Both the position numbers and the translations under genes were made by a program. Under the pieces are notes generated by a model. It was not told the origin of the DNA, searched no databases, and saw only the letters and a program-made list of their open reading frames with translations. From Acinetobacter sp. A47 (GTDB lineage: Bacteria; Pseudomonadota; Gammaproteobacteria; Pseudomonadales; Moraxellaceae), in contig NZ_JSUS01000027.1 of the NCBI RefSeq assembly GCF_000805455.1, positions 62,001 to 126,000 on the forward strand: 64,000 nt of DNA, read 5' to 3'. Below are positions 18,583 to 29,000 of the stretch, piece by piece (position 1 is the first letter of the stretch; each line of letters begins with the position of its first letter).

Positions 18583-19596
18583 TTACTGATCGGATTCACT
18601 TTTAGCTTTATCTACATTGCTACTAGATAAATCTTTTACAGATTTCAAAAACTCTGTATTAGCCTTAATATTCTCATGTATTAAGTTTTCACCGCCAGTA
18701 TAACTATTATGATGTATACCATTACCAAAATATTTATAGGCAAGATCAAAGCGCAGTTTTTCTTTCATCTCATCTGGCATTCCTTCCATATAGCGTGGCA
18801 GTGCATCAAGTTCCTTTGCTGTTCGATAAGCCTCATCAGCCAAGCGACGATTCATAAATGAACGCTTCAATAGAAAGGCTGCTAAAGTAGTAGAAAGAAT
18901 AAGTAGTGATATTTTCTGAATATAAAATGTCGGTGTATGATTGCCATGAAACTGTTCAGCAAATTTAAACTTAAAATTTGATGTATCAATTTCGACATAC
19001 CACCCAAAGAAGTATAAAAATAAAAATGCTAACACCATATAAAATGAAATTTCATATCTTCGCGCTATTTTTTTAAAGCTCTCTGAATCATCTTCAAATA
19101 TTTCATTTATTTTCTTATTCTTTAGATCATCACTTAAAATTTTGCTTTGGCTAATAGTCGCCTCTAAATCTTTCTTTTGCTCATTTAAATCATTTATTAT
19201 ACCCTTAGCACTTTCCTCATATTCTTTTAATTTTTTAATTTTATTTATATTACCTAAAATACTTTGTAGTGAATAAGCCAATTGTGTTATAGGTATTAAG
19301 TGTCCTATGAACTCCTTTTCATCTTCCCATTGAAAATTCCATTCAGTAATTTCCCTTTTAATTGATATAACTTGCGCCCAAGCTGCCAGATGTGATTCAT
19401 CATCTAATTCATCTAAATTTTCTAATATTTTTTTGCTATTTTCTAAGTATCTACTGATCCTATCTAAATAATCTTTAGATCCAAAATTTTTTTCTATTTC
19501 TTTTTTTATATCTTTTCTATCTAAAAAAATATTAAAAACTTGAATAGCTTTATTATGATCATTTAATAATTCATTTTTATTATCAATACCACCCAC
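18583..19596 (-). CDS. Hypothetical coiled-coil membrane protein (accessory, AT-rich)
   Basis: About 337 residues. Residues 1-180 are charged, with a predicted coiled coil around 120-175 (heptad-like ESAKGIINDLNEQKKDLEA). Two membrane helices follow near 185-205 and 230-250, then a cytosolic tail with DALPRYMEGMPDEMKEKLR and a Ser/Asp-rich end. I chose GTG 19596 because AGGGGG lies five bases upstream; the TTG at 19611 lies upstream of that site. Very AT-rich codons mark it as a likely acquired gene. No enzymatic motif seen. It could be a membrane sensor or effector, but this is a guess. Confidence 0.7.
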   Translation of the reverse strand: MGGIDNKNELLNDHNKAIQVFNIFLDRKDIKKEIEKNFGSKDYLDRISRYLENSKKILENLDELDDESHLAAWAQVISIKREITEWNFQWEDEKEFIGHLIPITQLAYSLQSILGNINKIKKLKEYEESAKGIINDLNEQKKDLEATISQSKILSDDLKNKKINEIFEDDSESFKKIARRYEISFYMVLAFLFLYFFGWYVEIDTSNFKFKFAEQFHGNHTPTFYIQKISLLILSTTLAAFLLKRSFMNRRLADEAYRTAKELDALPRYMEGMPDEMKEKLRFDLAYKYFGNGIHHNSYTGGENLIHENIKANTEFLKSVKDLSSSNVDKAKSESDQ

Positions 19597-19876
19597 CTCA
19601 ACCCCCTTCAAAAAACAAATTATTATAAAATTTTAACGTCATTATAATATCGAAGCTACTCTTCTAAGTACAGAGTAAAGTTTACTCTCCCCACAGCAAA
19701 ATCTGTGATCAGGCGTAGAAACCTGAAAATATTTTTCACATGACATGAAAAACCAATCTATATCTTGCACAAAATAAAATTTATAATTTATCCAAATAAT
19801 ACAAATATTTAATCAAATATCATTTTTCATAATTTTAATTTTTTTAGCAATCTATTTATAATAATATTTTTCCATT
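19597..19876. other. AT-rich gap between accessory gene and tRNA-Leu terminator
   Basis: Strongly AT-rich, with no ORF or repeat of note. No copy of the tRNA 3' end was found at the far side of the accessory genes (17540-17680), so no attachment-site pair can be shown. Confidence 0.4.
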
Positions 19877-19910
19877 AAAAAACCCCAAGCCTTTAATACC
19901 AGCTTGGGGT
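19877..19910 (-). terminator. Terminator of tRNA-Leu
   Basis: Read leftward: stem ACCCCAAGC/GCTTGGGGT with an 11-base loop and a following T-run. It starts about ten bases after the tRNA CCA. Confidence 0.88.
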
Positions 19911-19920
19911 CTTTGAATCT

Positions 19921-20007
19921 TGGTCCCGAGGGTCGGACTCGAACCGACACGTCATCTCTGACAGCGGATTTTGAGTCCGCCGCGTCTACCAATTTCACCA
20001 CCTCGGG
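19921..20007 (-). tRNA. tRNA-Leu (CAA)
   Basis: 87-base class II tRNA. Acceptor CCCGAGG pairs with CCTCGGG, followed by discriminator A and an encoded CCA. The anticodon arm GCGGA-CTCAAAA-TCCGC gives anticodon CAA (reads UUG). The long variable arm and the T arm GTCGG-TTCGAGT-CCGAC are intact. It is a single-gene transcript with its own promoter and terminator. Confidence 0.97.
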
Positions 20008-20032
20008 AAGAGTGCGATGCTTTGTGTTGCGT

Positions 20033-20060
20033 ATAATAACCTGTTTGATTTTATTGTCAA
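20033..20060 (-). promoter_or_regulatory. Promoter of tRNA-Leu
   Basis: Read leftward: perfect -35 TTGACA (20060-20055), 16 bases, then -10 TATTAT (20038-20033). Transcription would start about 19 bases before the mature tRNA end. Confidence 0.75.
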
Positions 20061-20187
20061 ACACTAACTTACGCTTATTGCTCACTTTTAAATCACTCAG
20101 ATATTTTTCTCTCAATAAACACACGAACTCAGCGAGAAAATGCAAAAAAGACTATACTACGCCCAATTTTTGCAATGTTTTAGATGT

Positions 20188-21225
20188 ATGCAACTCTCCG
20201 ACTTTTCGTTTGATCTTCCCGATGAACTTATTGCTCGCTATCCCTTAGACAGTCGTAGTGCGTCTCGCTTGCTGCATATCGATGCCCAAGGTCAGTACCA
20301 TGACCATGTATTTACCGATATTCTCGACCTGCTCGATGAAGGTGATTTGCTGGTGCTGAATGACACCAAGGTGATGAAAGCACGCTTAAAAGGCAAACGT
20401 GCCACAGGCGGTGCCATCGAAGTGCTGGTGGAACGCATGCTGGATACTCACACTGCCCATTGCCATATCAAATCAAGCAATTCACCCAAAGCAGGCGCAG
20501 AACTGTATATCGGTGAAGATGCGGTTCCTGTCACTGTACAAGGCCGTCATGAAAACCTGTTTGTGGTGAAATTTTCACAACCGATTTTGTCGGTACTGGA
20601 TCAATACGGCCAGCTTCCGATTCCGCCTTATTTCAACCGTGAAGCCGAAGAGATTGATACCGAGCGTTATCAGACCGTGTTCCACGACCCTGCAAAAATT
20701 GCCAGTGTTGCTGCGCCAACAGCCAGTCTGCATTTCGATCAAGACCTGTTAGAAAAACTAGAAGCAAAAGGCGTACAGAAAGCCTTTGTGACCTTGCATG
20801 TCGGTGCAGGAACCTTTATGCCGGTACGGACTACAGACATTACCAATCACATCATGCACAGTGAATGGTGTGATGTGCCGCAAGCCACCATTGACCTGAT
20901 TCTGGCAACCAAGGCACGCGGTAATAAGGTGATTGCGGTAGGCACTACGGCGACCCGTGCGCTGGAAAGCGCAGCACAGGCCAACCAAGGCCAAATTGCA
21001 GCGTGGACTGGAGATACCCAGATCTTTATCTATCCGGGTTATCAGTTCTGTATCGTGGACCGTTTGATTACTAACTTCCATTTACCAGAATCGACCTTAT
21101 TGATGCTGGTTTCAGCATTGTCGAATCGTGACAATATTCTGACCGCTTATAAACATGCGGTGCAACAACGTTATCGTTTCTTTAGTTATGGCGATGCCAT
21201 GCTGATTGATAAACTCGACGCTTAA
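20188..21225 (+). CDS. queA: S-adenosylmethionine:tRNA ribosyltransferase-isomerase
   Basis: 345 residues from ATG 20188, where the family normally begins ([16 protein letters not shown]); the open frame extends 16 codons upstream. It converts preQ1 at tRNA position 34 to epoxyqueuosine using the ribose of SAM. Blocks such as [17 protein letters not shown] and [10 protein letters not shown] are intact. It faces away from tRNA-Leu. The queuosine partner tgt lies 3.2 kb downstream on the same strand, separated here by three membrane-protein genes. Confidence 0.95.
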   Translation: MQLSDFSFDLPDELIARYPLDSRSASRLLHIDAQGQYHDHVFTDILDLLDEGDLLVLNDTKVMKARLKGKRATGGAIEVLVERMLDTHTAHCHIKSSNSPKAGAELYIGEDAVPVTVQGRHENLFVVKFSQPILSVLDQYGQLPIPPYFNREAEEIDTERYQTVFHDPAKIASVAAPTASLHFDQDLLEKLEAKGVQKAFVTLHVGAGTFMPVRTTDITNHIMHSEWCDVPQATIDLILATKARGNKVIAVGTTATRALESAAQANQGQIAAWTGDTQIFIYPGYQFCIVDRLITNFHLPESTLLMLVSALSNRDNILTAYKHAVQQRYRFFSYGDAMLIDKLDA

Positions 21226-21232
21226 AACAATC

Positions 21233-21266
21233 AATAGGCTAAATTCAGGTTTAGCCTATTTTTTTC
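21233..21266 (+). terminator. Terminator of queA
   Basis: Stem AATAGGCTAAA/TTTAGCCTATT with a short loop and a run of T residues, starting eight bases after the queA stop. Confidence 0.87.
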
Positions 21267-21287
21267 AGAATAATGATTTAAAAAACC

Positions 21288-22274
21288 ATGCCATTTATTT
21301 CTAAAAAAATTCAAAAAACCTTTCAAAATCAATTTATGCATAATCAGGTGACCTTAGAAAATATTGAGGCCATTCGCCAGTTGCTTGAAGAACGCCCCAC
21401 ACCCGACACGCTTATTCACCGCTTAAAACACTGGCACGGCGAGCAAAACCTGTATATCAAGAATTACCTGAACTGGGCGCTGACCACATTCAGCCTGATT
21501 TTTTTATTGGCTGGCCTTTTGTTCTCAGGCTACTACCTGATTGTTTCTGTGGTTCTGTTTGCTGTTGGCCTGCGTTACCGGATTCCGACCATTGAGCTGG
21601 AAAACTTAAAACAGGAACTCAGGCTTTATCTGCTGGAACAGACCTATCAGGTTCGGTTTGATCATGAAAATACGCCATTAACTCATGTATTACAGGATCA
21701 GCCCTTATTTCAACTCGGCGATAAAGATAATACCGTTACAACCTTGCTTACTGGGAAAATGGTCTTTAAACAGAAAACCTATGATTATTCAGTAATTAAA
21801 TATCACTATACCTATTTAACCCGAACAACCGATGATCAGGGAAGAGAGGTTTGGGAAACCACGCATTGTGATTTGTGGGGGGTGCTGATGGAGAATTTTC
21901 CCTATAAAGGCGTGAGTATTTCAGCCGCACATAAAAGCCGTTGTCATCTTGGTATCGAATGGCAGTCCAGTGATATCCGTTTTAACCAGAATTACCAGCA
22001 AAGTGGTGTCAGTGAATTTGAGTTTGTGAAATTTTTAACCCCAGAGCGCTTACTGGCACTTGAGCAGATGATGCAGGCCTTTCATGGCGATTTTTATGTC
22101 GATCCGCACACTGGCCTGATGTGCTGGTTATTGAATGAATCGCCTTTGGCTGAAAATAATTATTTGTTTCAGGCCATGAGCATCAATGAACTGGCTGAAA
22201 AGCTGGAACAGTTGCAAATGCCAAAACTTCAGCGTTTACAAGATGCGTACTCCAGTCTACTCAAGACCCTCTAA
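21288..22274 (+). CDS. Membrane protein of the LemA-linked DUF3137-like type, copy 1
   Basis: 328 residues. A cytosolic N-terminal segment (about 1-60), two close membrane helices (about 65-105), then a large soluble C-terminal domain. The C-terminal part holds W(E)...LWGV, QSSDIRFNQ and FHGDFYVD blocks that recur in the next gene (LWGA, QSSDILINQ, FNGDLIYH), so the two are diverged paralogs. Proteins of DUF3137 type often sit beside LemA genes, as here; the assignment rests on that context and topology. Probably an inner-membrane protein acting with LemA. Function unknown. Confidence 0.7.
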   Translation: MPFISKKIQKTFQNQFMHNQVTLENIEAIRQLLEERPTPDTLIHRLKHWHGEQNLYIKNYLNWALTTFSLIFLLAGLLFSGYYLIVSVVLFAVGLRYRIPTIELENLKQELRLYLLEQTYQVRFDHENTPLTHVLQDQPLFQLGDKDNTVTTLLTGKMVFKQKTYDYSVIKYHYTYLTRTTDDQGREVWETTHCDLWGVLMENFPYKGVSISAAHKSRCHLGIEWQSSDIRFNQNYQQSGVSEFEFVKFLTPERLLALEQMMQAFHGDFYVDPHTGLMCWLLNESPLAENNYLFQAMSINELAEKLEQLQMPKLQRLQDAYSSLLKTL

Positions 22275-22378
22275 TTGCATTTATAACGGTGAAAATAACC
22301 GACAAGGTACTTCTGAGTTTCTGAAATTTAACGCATAATTCAGTTTATACCCAGCAATTATAATGACATAAAAGCGCC

Positions 22379-23407
22379 ATGCCGATCGATACCGTACAAC
22401 AGGCCCTCCATATCCGACGTAAAAAAAATGCGCAGGTATTTCGTAACATTGCCCGTTTGTGGGAGGCTGGACAAAAATCACACAGCGATCAGGACTTGTT
22501 AGATGCCCTGCATCCATGGCGTGAAGATCATAATCTGTGTTTTTTTAATGCCCTGCCCTATTTACTGGGCATCATCAGCATCGGCACGCTGGTGTTTGGC
22601 TATTTTCTGCATCCGCATATTCAATATATCTGGAGCCTGCTCGGGGCATTTCTAAGCGGTTTTCTGGCCTATCTGCTGTATGAACCGCGAGAACCGCTCA
22701 CCCGTGTAATCGATTATCTTGAACAACGCATGACGGTTTTGCGTTATGACCTGCATTTTCAGCAATTGCCTGCTTATTTACCGATTCAGGCACAACCGCT
22801 ATTGGTGATGAGTAAGTTAAAACAACATTTCCCCTTGTTTAACCGTGGCAGTGAATCCAACCAAATCACCCAATACGCCTCCACAACATGGAATGATGGT
22901 GATACCACGCATCAGGTGCTGCTTTTTCAATATCATTACGTCAATGAAATGCCTATCTTGCAAGATCAGGGCAACGATAAGAAAATCGTCAAAGAGATCC
23001 ATAAAGATTTATGGGGCGCCTTTATTTTTCAGATGCCGGCTTTGGGGATTGCGGTCAGTAATCAGCGTTCCCGTTTTTTTGAACCCTATAGCAGTGCATG
23101 GCAAAGCAGTGATATTTTAATTAATCAGGAACTGAATATTTTTGGTCTGGATCAGCATCAGTTGGCCAAGCAGGTCAGTCCGAGCCTAACCTTAAAATTA
23201 CATGATTTTTTTCAACATTTTAACGGTGATTTAATTTATCATCATCAAGAGCAAATCCTGTGTTATGTAGGCGAACAAAATCTTTTCCAAACCGCCAGTA
23301 AACGCAGTGAAATACATGATATTCCGGCATTACGCGGACACTTGCGCACCATGACCATGCCGCAGTATCAGAAGTTTCAGCAACTCATGCTGAATTTAAT
23401 TAGCTAA
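22379..23407 (+). CDS. Membrane protein of the LemA-linked DUF3137-like type, copy 2
   Basis: 342 residues with the same plan as its upstream paralog: soluble N terminus, a two-helix hairpin near 60-105 (FLHPHIQYIWSLLGAFLSGFL region), and a long soluble domain with AWQSSDILINQ and HFNGDLIYHH blocks. Identity to copy 1 is low outside these blocks, so the duplication is old. A TATAAT lies 15 bases upstream of the ATG but without a clear -35. The LemA gene follows after 29 bases, suggesting joint expression. Function unknown. Confidence 0.7.
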   Translation: MPIDTVQQALHIRRKKNAQVFRNIARLWEAGQKSHSDQDLLDALHPWREDHNLCFFNALPYLLGIISIGTLVFGYFLHPHIQYIWSLLGAFLSGFLAYLLYEPREPLTRVIDYLEQRMTVLRYDLHFQQLPAYLPIQAQPLLVMSKLKQHFPLFNRGSESNQITQYASTTWNDGDTTHQVLLFQYHYVNEMPILQDQGNDKKIVKEIHKDLWGAFIFQMPALGIAVSNQRSRFFEPYSSAWQSSDILINQELNIFGLDQHQLAKQVSPSLTLKLHDFFQHFNGDLIYHHQEQILCYVGEQNLFQTASKRSEIHDIPALRGHLRTMTMPQYQKFQQLMLNLIS

Positions 23408-23436
23408 TCATTCGCAATAACAATAAGGGGCAAGCG

Positions 23437-24006
23437 ATGACAGGTTTACTCATTTTCTTGGGGATTTTTGTGGTGCTGATAGTCTGGGGCGTGTCGATCC
23501 GCAACAACATCGTACGCTATTTTAATGCCACCAAACGGGCATGGTCAGAAGTGGCCAATTTTGAACGTCAGAAAGTCAAGACACTAGAAGCCCTGGAAGC
23601 AACGCTGGATCAATATACCCAGTTTGAAAAATCGACCTTGGAAAAAGTCACTGAATTGCGTCAGCAGATTCTGAATCTGAATGTCAATGACACGGATATT
23701 TCGCAGTTACAACAGATTGAGAAAATGAGCAAAGAGCTGATCCGTAGCTTGAATGTGGTGGTCGAAAATTATCCTGAACTGAAAGCGGATGCGCTGTATA
23801 GCAAGATGATGGATGATATTCAGGAGCAAAACGAAAACGTCGGTGCGGCGATTACCATTTTTAACCGTAACGTGGAACTGTTTAATAACCAGATCGAAGT
23901 ATTTCCCAATAACCTGATCAATACCCTGACCTTATCCAAGAAAAGCATTCGTCCGTTTAAGGATAATCTGGCCACTGAAAATTTTGACTATAAACCGAAT
24001 TTTTAG
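23437..24006 (+). CDS. LemA family protein
   Basis: 189 residues. One N-terminal membrane helix (about 3-22), then RNNIVRYFNATKRAWSEV and a long helical coiled region, the hallmark of LemA proteins, which present a helical bundle outside the inner membrane. AAGGGG precedes the ATG. LemA proteins are linked to membrane stress or surface protein handling in several bacteria, without a defined reaction. Here it closes a three-gene set with two paralogous membrane proteins. Many LemA loci have one such partner; two tandem ones are less usual. Confidence 0.88.
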   Translation: MTGLLIFLGIFVVLIVWGVSIRNNIVRYFNATKRAWSEVANFERQKVKTLEALEATLDQYTQFEKSTLEKVTELRQQILNLNVNDTDISQLQQIEKMSKELIRSLNVVVENYPELKADALYSKMMDDIQEQNENVGAAITIFNRNVELFNNQIEVFPNNLINTLTLSKKSIRPFKDNLATENFDYKPNF

Positions 24007-25543
<1,537 letters not shown>

Positions 25544-25652
25544 TGTCCAGTCAGTGCATCAGGATTTGCGCCTGACCGCAAGACAAGGTACATTGCAAAA
25601 CGAATTGGAATTTATTGTTAATTTTTTGGCTTTTTAATTTTAGGAAAACGAA

Positions 25653-25982
25653 ATGAGTCTTTTCATCTCTACTGCTCACGCTGCCCCGGCTGCTACACAA
25701 GGTCCAAGCTTGATGGCTAACTTGTTGATGATCGCGGTATTTATCGCAATCTTCTATTTCTTGATCTGGAGACCACAGGCAAAACGTGCCAAAGAACACC
25801 GTTCTTTGATCGAAAGCCTGGGTGTCGGCAGTGAAATCGTGTTTGCTGGTGGTTTAATGGGGAAAATCATCAAACTCGAAGGTGACTTTGCAGTTGTTGA
25901 ACTTACTCGCGGTGTTGAGGTAAAAATCCAGCGTGCGAGTGTCATTTCAGTATTACCTGAAGGCACATTAAATAACCTTTAA
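25653..25982 (+). CDS. yajC: Preprotein translocase subunit YajC
   Basis: 109 residues. One membrane helix (about 22-42) followed by FLIWRPQAKRAKEH and a small soluble domain, as in the YajC family. It belongs to the SecDF-YajC complex that helps the SecYEG channel. A strong AGGAAAA site precedes the ATG. A terminator-like hairpin separates it from secD. Confidence 0.96.
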   Translation: MSLFISTAHAAPAATQGPSLMANLLMIAVFIAIFYFLIWRPQAKRAKEHRSLIESLGVGSEIVFAGGLMGKIIKLEGDFAVVELTRGVEVKIQRASVISVLPEGTLNNL

Positions 25983-25991
25983 TCATAAAAT

Positions 25992-26015
25992 AGTCGTGCC
26001 TCAGCACGACTTTTT
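25992..26015 (+). terminator. Hairpin terminator or attenuator between yajC and secD
   Basis: Stem AGTCGTGC/GCACGACT, loop CTCA, then five T residues. It ends 18 bases before the secD start, so it may reduce rather than abolish read-through into secD-secF, or protect an RNA end. Confidence 0.75.
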
Positions 26016-26033
26016 CATTTAAGAAGAAAGCGA

Positions 26034-27935
26034 ATGCGTTACCCTGCATGGAAATATTTACTGATCCTGGTTGTCCTTGTGATCAGTACGTTATATGCAC
26101 TTCCAAGTCTGTATCCAGATGAGCCTGCCGTCCAGATTTCTGGCGCGAAAGCCGGCACCAAGATCGATCAGACCATCGTGCAAAAAGCTGAGCAGATTTT
26201 AAAAACTGCCAATATTAGCAGTCACGACAATAGCTTCACCAACAATGCGGCATTATTACGTTTAAGCTCTTCTGAGGCGCAGTTAAAAGCCAAAGAAGTG
26301 CTTCGTCGTGATCTTGGTGATGACTATGTGGTTGCACTCAACCTGGCGCCAACGACACCAGAGTGGTTGCAAAAGATTGGTGCGAAACCGATGAAACTCG
26401 GTCTGGACTTACGTGGTGGTGTACACTTCTTGCTCGAAGTTGACATGGATAAGGCCATTAGTCAGCGTATGGAAACCTCTGCGACTGATCTACGCCGTCA
26501 ATTCCGTGATAACAAAATCAAGTTTAACAACCTGGCGTTAAGTAATAACACCATTACGGTTCAGTTTGCCAATAATGCAGACCGTGATGCAGCCACTGAT
26601 TTCTTGCGTCGTAATGGCAATGAGTTTACCCAGCAGGCAGTTGCAACCTCATCTGGTGCAACCTTAAAGCTGAATTATACCGATGCCCGTCGTCAGGAAA
26701 TCCAGTCTTATGCGGTAAACCAGAACCTGACCACCTTACGTAACCGTATTAACGAACTGGGTGTGGCCGAAGCTTTGGTACAAACACAAGGTAGCAACCG
26801 TATTGTGGTTGAATTACCGGGTGTACAGGATACAGCGGAAGCAAAACGTGTCCTGGGCCGTACAGCCAATCTGGAGTTCCGTCTGGTTGCAGACAGCAAT
26901 GATCAATATATCGATCCGTATACCGGTAAATATAACGGTCAGCCGCTTCCTCCTGGCACTGAAGTATTCGCTTACCAGTCACTGGATAGCGGTCGTCAGT
27001 TATTGTTACAGCGTAACCGTATCTTGACCGGTGAACGTGTTCAGAACGCAAGCTCCGGCTTTAGTCAGGACTCAGGCGGCGCTGAAGTCAACATCACGTT
27101 AGACACGGCGGGCGGTAAGCTCATGTCTGATGCTACCCGTGGTGCTGTTGGCAAACGTATGGCGGTACTGTTTATTGAAAATAAACAGAAAATCTCTTAC
27201 GTTGCAGACCCGAATACTGGCGTTCAGACTGAAGTGCGTACCCCGTATACTGAATCTGTGGTGATCAATGCGGCCACCATTCAGGCAGTGCTGGGTTCAC
27301 AATTCCGTATTACCGGTCTGGACTCACCACAAGAAGCGGCCGAGCTGGCCTTGATGCTGCGTGCAGGTGCACTTGCTGCGCCGATGTACTTCGTAGAAGA
27401 ACGTGTGGTGGGTCCAAGCCTGGGTCAGGAAAACATTGACAAAGGTGTGTTATCAACACAAATCGGCTTCTTGCTGGTTGCCATCTGGATGATCGTGTTC
27501 TTCCGTTTATTCGGTCTGATCGCGAACTTTGCCTTGGTGTTTAACTTGGCCATGATCTTGACCGTGATGTCTTGGATTGGTGCTTCCCTCACCCTGCCGG
27601 GTATTGCCGGTATCGTCATTACCATTGGTATGGCGGTCGATGCCAACGTCCTGATCTGTGAACGGATACGGGAAGAAATGCTCTGGGGCGCCTCGCCCAA
27701 ACAGGCGATTGTGGCGGGTTATGACCGGGCCTATAACACCATTCTTGACTCGAACCTCACCACCTTCCTGGTTGCGTTTATCCTGTTTGCGATTGGTACA
27801 GGCCCGATTAAAGGCTTCGCTGTAACCTTGATGATCGGTATTGTCTGTTCGATGTTTACGGCCATTACCGTTACTCGTGCCATCGTCCAGCTCATTTATG
27901 GCAAACGCCGTAATTTGAAAAAGTTGAGTATTTAA
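26034..27935 (+). CDS. secD: Protein translocase subunit SecD
   Basis: 633 residues. RND-like membrane protein: one N-terminal helix, a large periplasmic region (the P1 domain with GLDLRGGVHFLLEVD near 123) and five C-terminal helices with the IGMAVDANVLICERIREE block near 525. With SecF it uses proton flow to pull secreted proteins out of SecYEG. Intact and of usual length; secF follows after 10 bases. Confidence 0.97.
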   Translation: MRYPAWKYLLILVVLVISTLYALPSLYPDEPAVQISGAKAGTKIDQTIVQKAEQILKTANISSHDNSFTNNAALLRLSSSEAQLKAKEVLRRDLGDDYVVALNLAPTTPEWLQKIGAKPMKLGLDLRGGVHFLLEVDMDKAISQRMETSATDLRRQFRDNKIKFNNLALSNNTITVQFANNADRDAATDFLRRNGNEFTQQAVATSSGATLKLNYTDARRQEIQSYAVNQNLTTLRNRINELGVAEALVQTQGSNRIVVELPGVQDTAEAKRVLGRTANLEFRLVADSNDQYIDPYTGKYNGQPLPPGTEVFAYQSLDSGRQLLLQRNRILTGERVQNASSGFSQDSGGAEVNITLDTAGGKLMSDATRGAVGKRMAVLFIENKQKISYVADPNTGVQTEVRTPYTESVVINAATIQAVLGSQFRITGLDSPQEAAELALMLRAGALAAPMYFVEERVVGPSLGQENIDKGVLSTQIGFLLVAIWMIVFFRLFGLIANFALVFNLAMILTVMSWIGASLTLPGIAGIVITIGMAVDANVLICERIREEMLWGASPKQAIVAGYDRAYNTILDSNLTTFLVAFILFAIGTGPIKGFAVTLMIGIVCSMFTAITVTRAIVQLIYGKRRNLKKLSI

Positions 27936-27945
27936 GGAGATTCAC

Positions 27946-28914
27946 ATGACTGATCTGACTCAACCAGACTCAAAACAATACGGTCGCCCGGATAACCTGA
28001 AAATTATCCCGTTCATGAAGATTGCCAAACCGGCGGCAATCTTCTCAATCCTGCTGACGATTGCCAGTATCTTCTTTATCGTGACCAAAGGTCTGAACCT
28101 CGGTCTGGACTTTACGGGCGGTATTTCTGCCGAACTGAACTACAAGCAAGGCGTTCAGCCAACGCAAGTGGTGCAGGCACTTGACCGTGCCGGCTTTAAA
28201 GATGCAGTGGTACAAACCCTGGGCAGTAATACTGACCTGATCGTGCGTATGCCTGTGCAAGAAGACCTGAATGTTGAAGACCTGAGCAATAGCATCACCA
28301 AAGCGGTTCAATTGCCGAATAACACCGTAGAAGTCCATAAAGTAGACTCTGTGGGTGGTGCCGTCGGGAATGAGCTGTATGTACGTTCTGCAGGTGCTGT
28401 TGCACTGGCCTTGATCCTGATGCTGATCTACGTGACCATCCGCTTCGAGTTTAAGCTTGCGATGGGTGCGGTCATGTCGTTATTCCACGACATCATCATT
28501 ATTATTGGTGCATTCGCATTGTTCCAATGGCCTTTCGACTTAACCGTACTTGCAGCGGTACTTGCCGTGATCGGTTTCTCGCTCAACGATAACATCGTTG
28601 TATCGGACCGTATCCGTGAGAACTTCCGTAAGATTCGTGGCGCAACACCGCGTGAGATCGTTGATATTGCACTGACAGAAACCTTACGTCGTACCATCCA
28701 CACCTCGATGACCTTGTTACTTGTGGTTCTTGCCATGATGTTCCTGGGCGGTGATGGCTTACACTGGTTCTCGGTTGCCATGTTTGTCGGGGTATTCGTG
28801 GGAACTTACTCATCGATCTATATCGGTACAGCATTCGCTTTATGGCGTGGTCTGAATCGTCAGGACTTTATTGTTCAAGTGAAACCTGAATTTGAAGAAG
28901 AAGAGATTCCTTAA
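27946..28914 (+). CDS. secF: Protein translocase subunit SecF
   Basis: 322 residues. Six membrane helices, the periplasmic D1 motif GLDFTGGIS near 48 and the conserved cytosolic-side block IGFSLNDNIVVSDRIREN near 208. It pairs with SecD. A strong AAGGAG site lies in the SecD-SecF gap. A terminator follows. Confidence 0.97.
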   Translation: MTDLTQPDSKQYGRPDNLKIIPFMKIAKPAAIFSILLTIASIFFIVTKGLNLGLDFTGGISAELNYKQGVQPTQVVQALDRAGFKDAVVQTLGSNTDLIVRMPVQEDLNVEDLSNSITKAVQLPNNTVEVHKVDSVGGAVGNELYVRSAGAVALALILMLIYVTIRFEFKLAMGAVMSLFHDIIIIIGAFALFQWPFDLTVLAAVLAVIGFSLNDNIVVSDRIRENFRKIRGATPREIVDIALTETLRRTIHTSMTLLLVVLAMMFLGGDGLHWFSVAMFVGVFVGTYSSIYIGTAFALWRGLNRQDFIVQVKPEFEEEEIP

Positions 28915-28940
28915 ATTCCTCTCCTTTTGGATTCAAATAA

Positions 28941-28968
28941 AATGCCAGCAATATGCTGGCATTTTTTA
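28941..28968. terminator. Bidirectional terminator between secF and the APE operon
   Basis: Perfect 10-bp stem AATGCCAGCA/TGCTGGCATT with a 3-base loop, T-run on the right and A-run on the left. Ends secF from the left and the long leftward APE operon from the right. Confidence 0.9.
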
Positions 28969-29000
28969 TCGCGTTAAAATCTGCTCTATCTGACGCCGTT

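Noticed and set aside
17540..20007. Genomic-island attachment sites at tRNA-Leu
   Set aside because: Looked for a second copy of the tRNA 3' end left of the accessory genes and found none; no integrase.
19852..20145. 97-codon open frame over the tRNA-Leu
   Set aside because: It reads through the tRNA and its terminator; not a gene.
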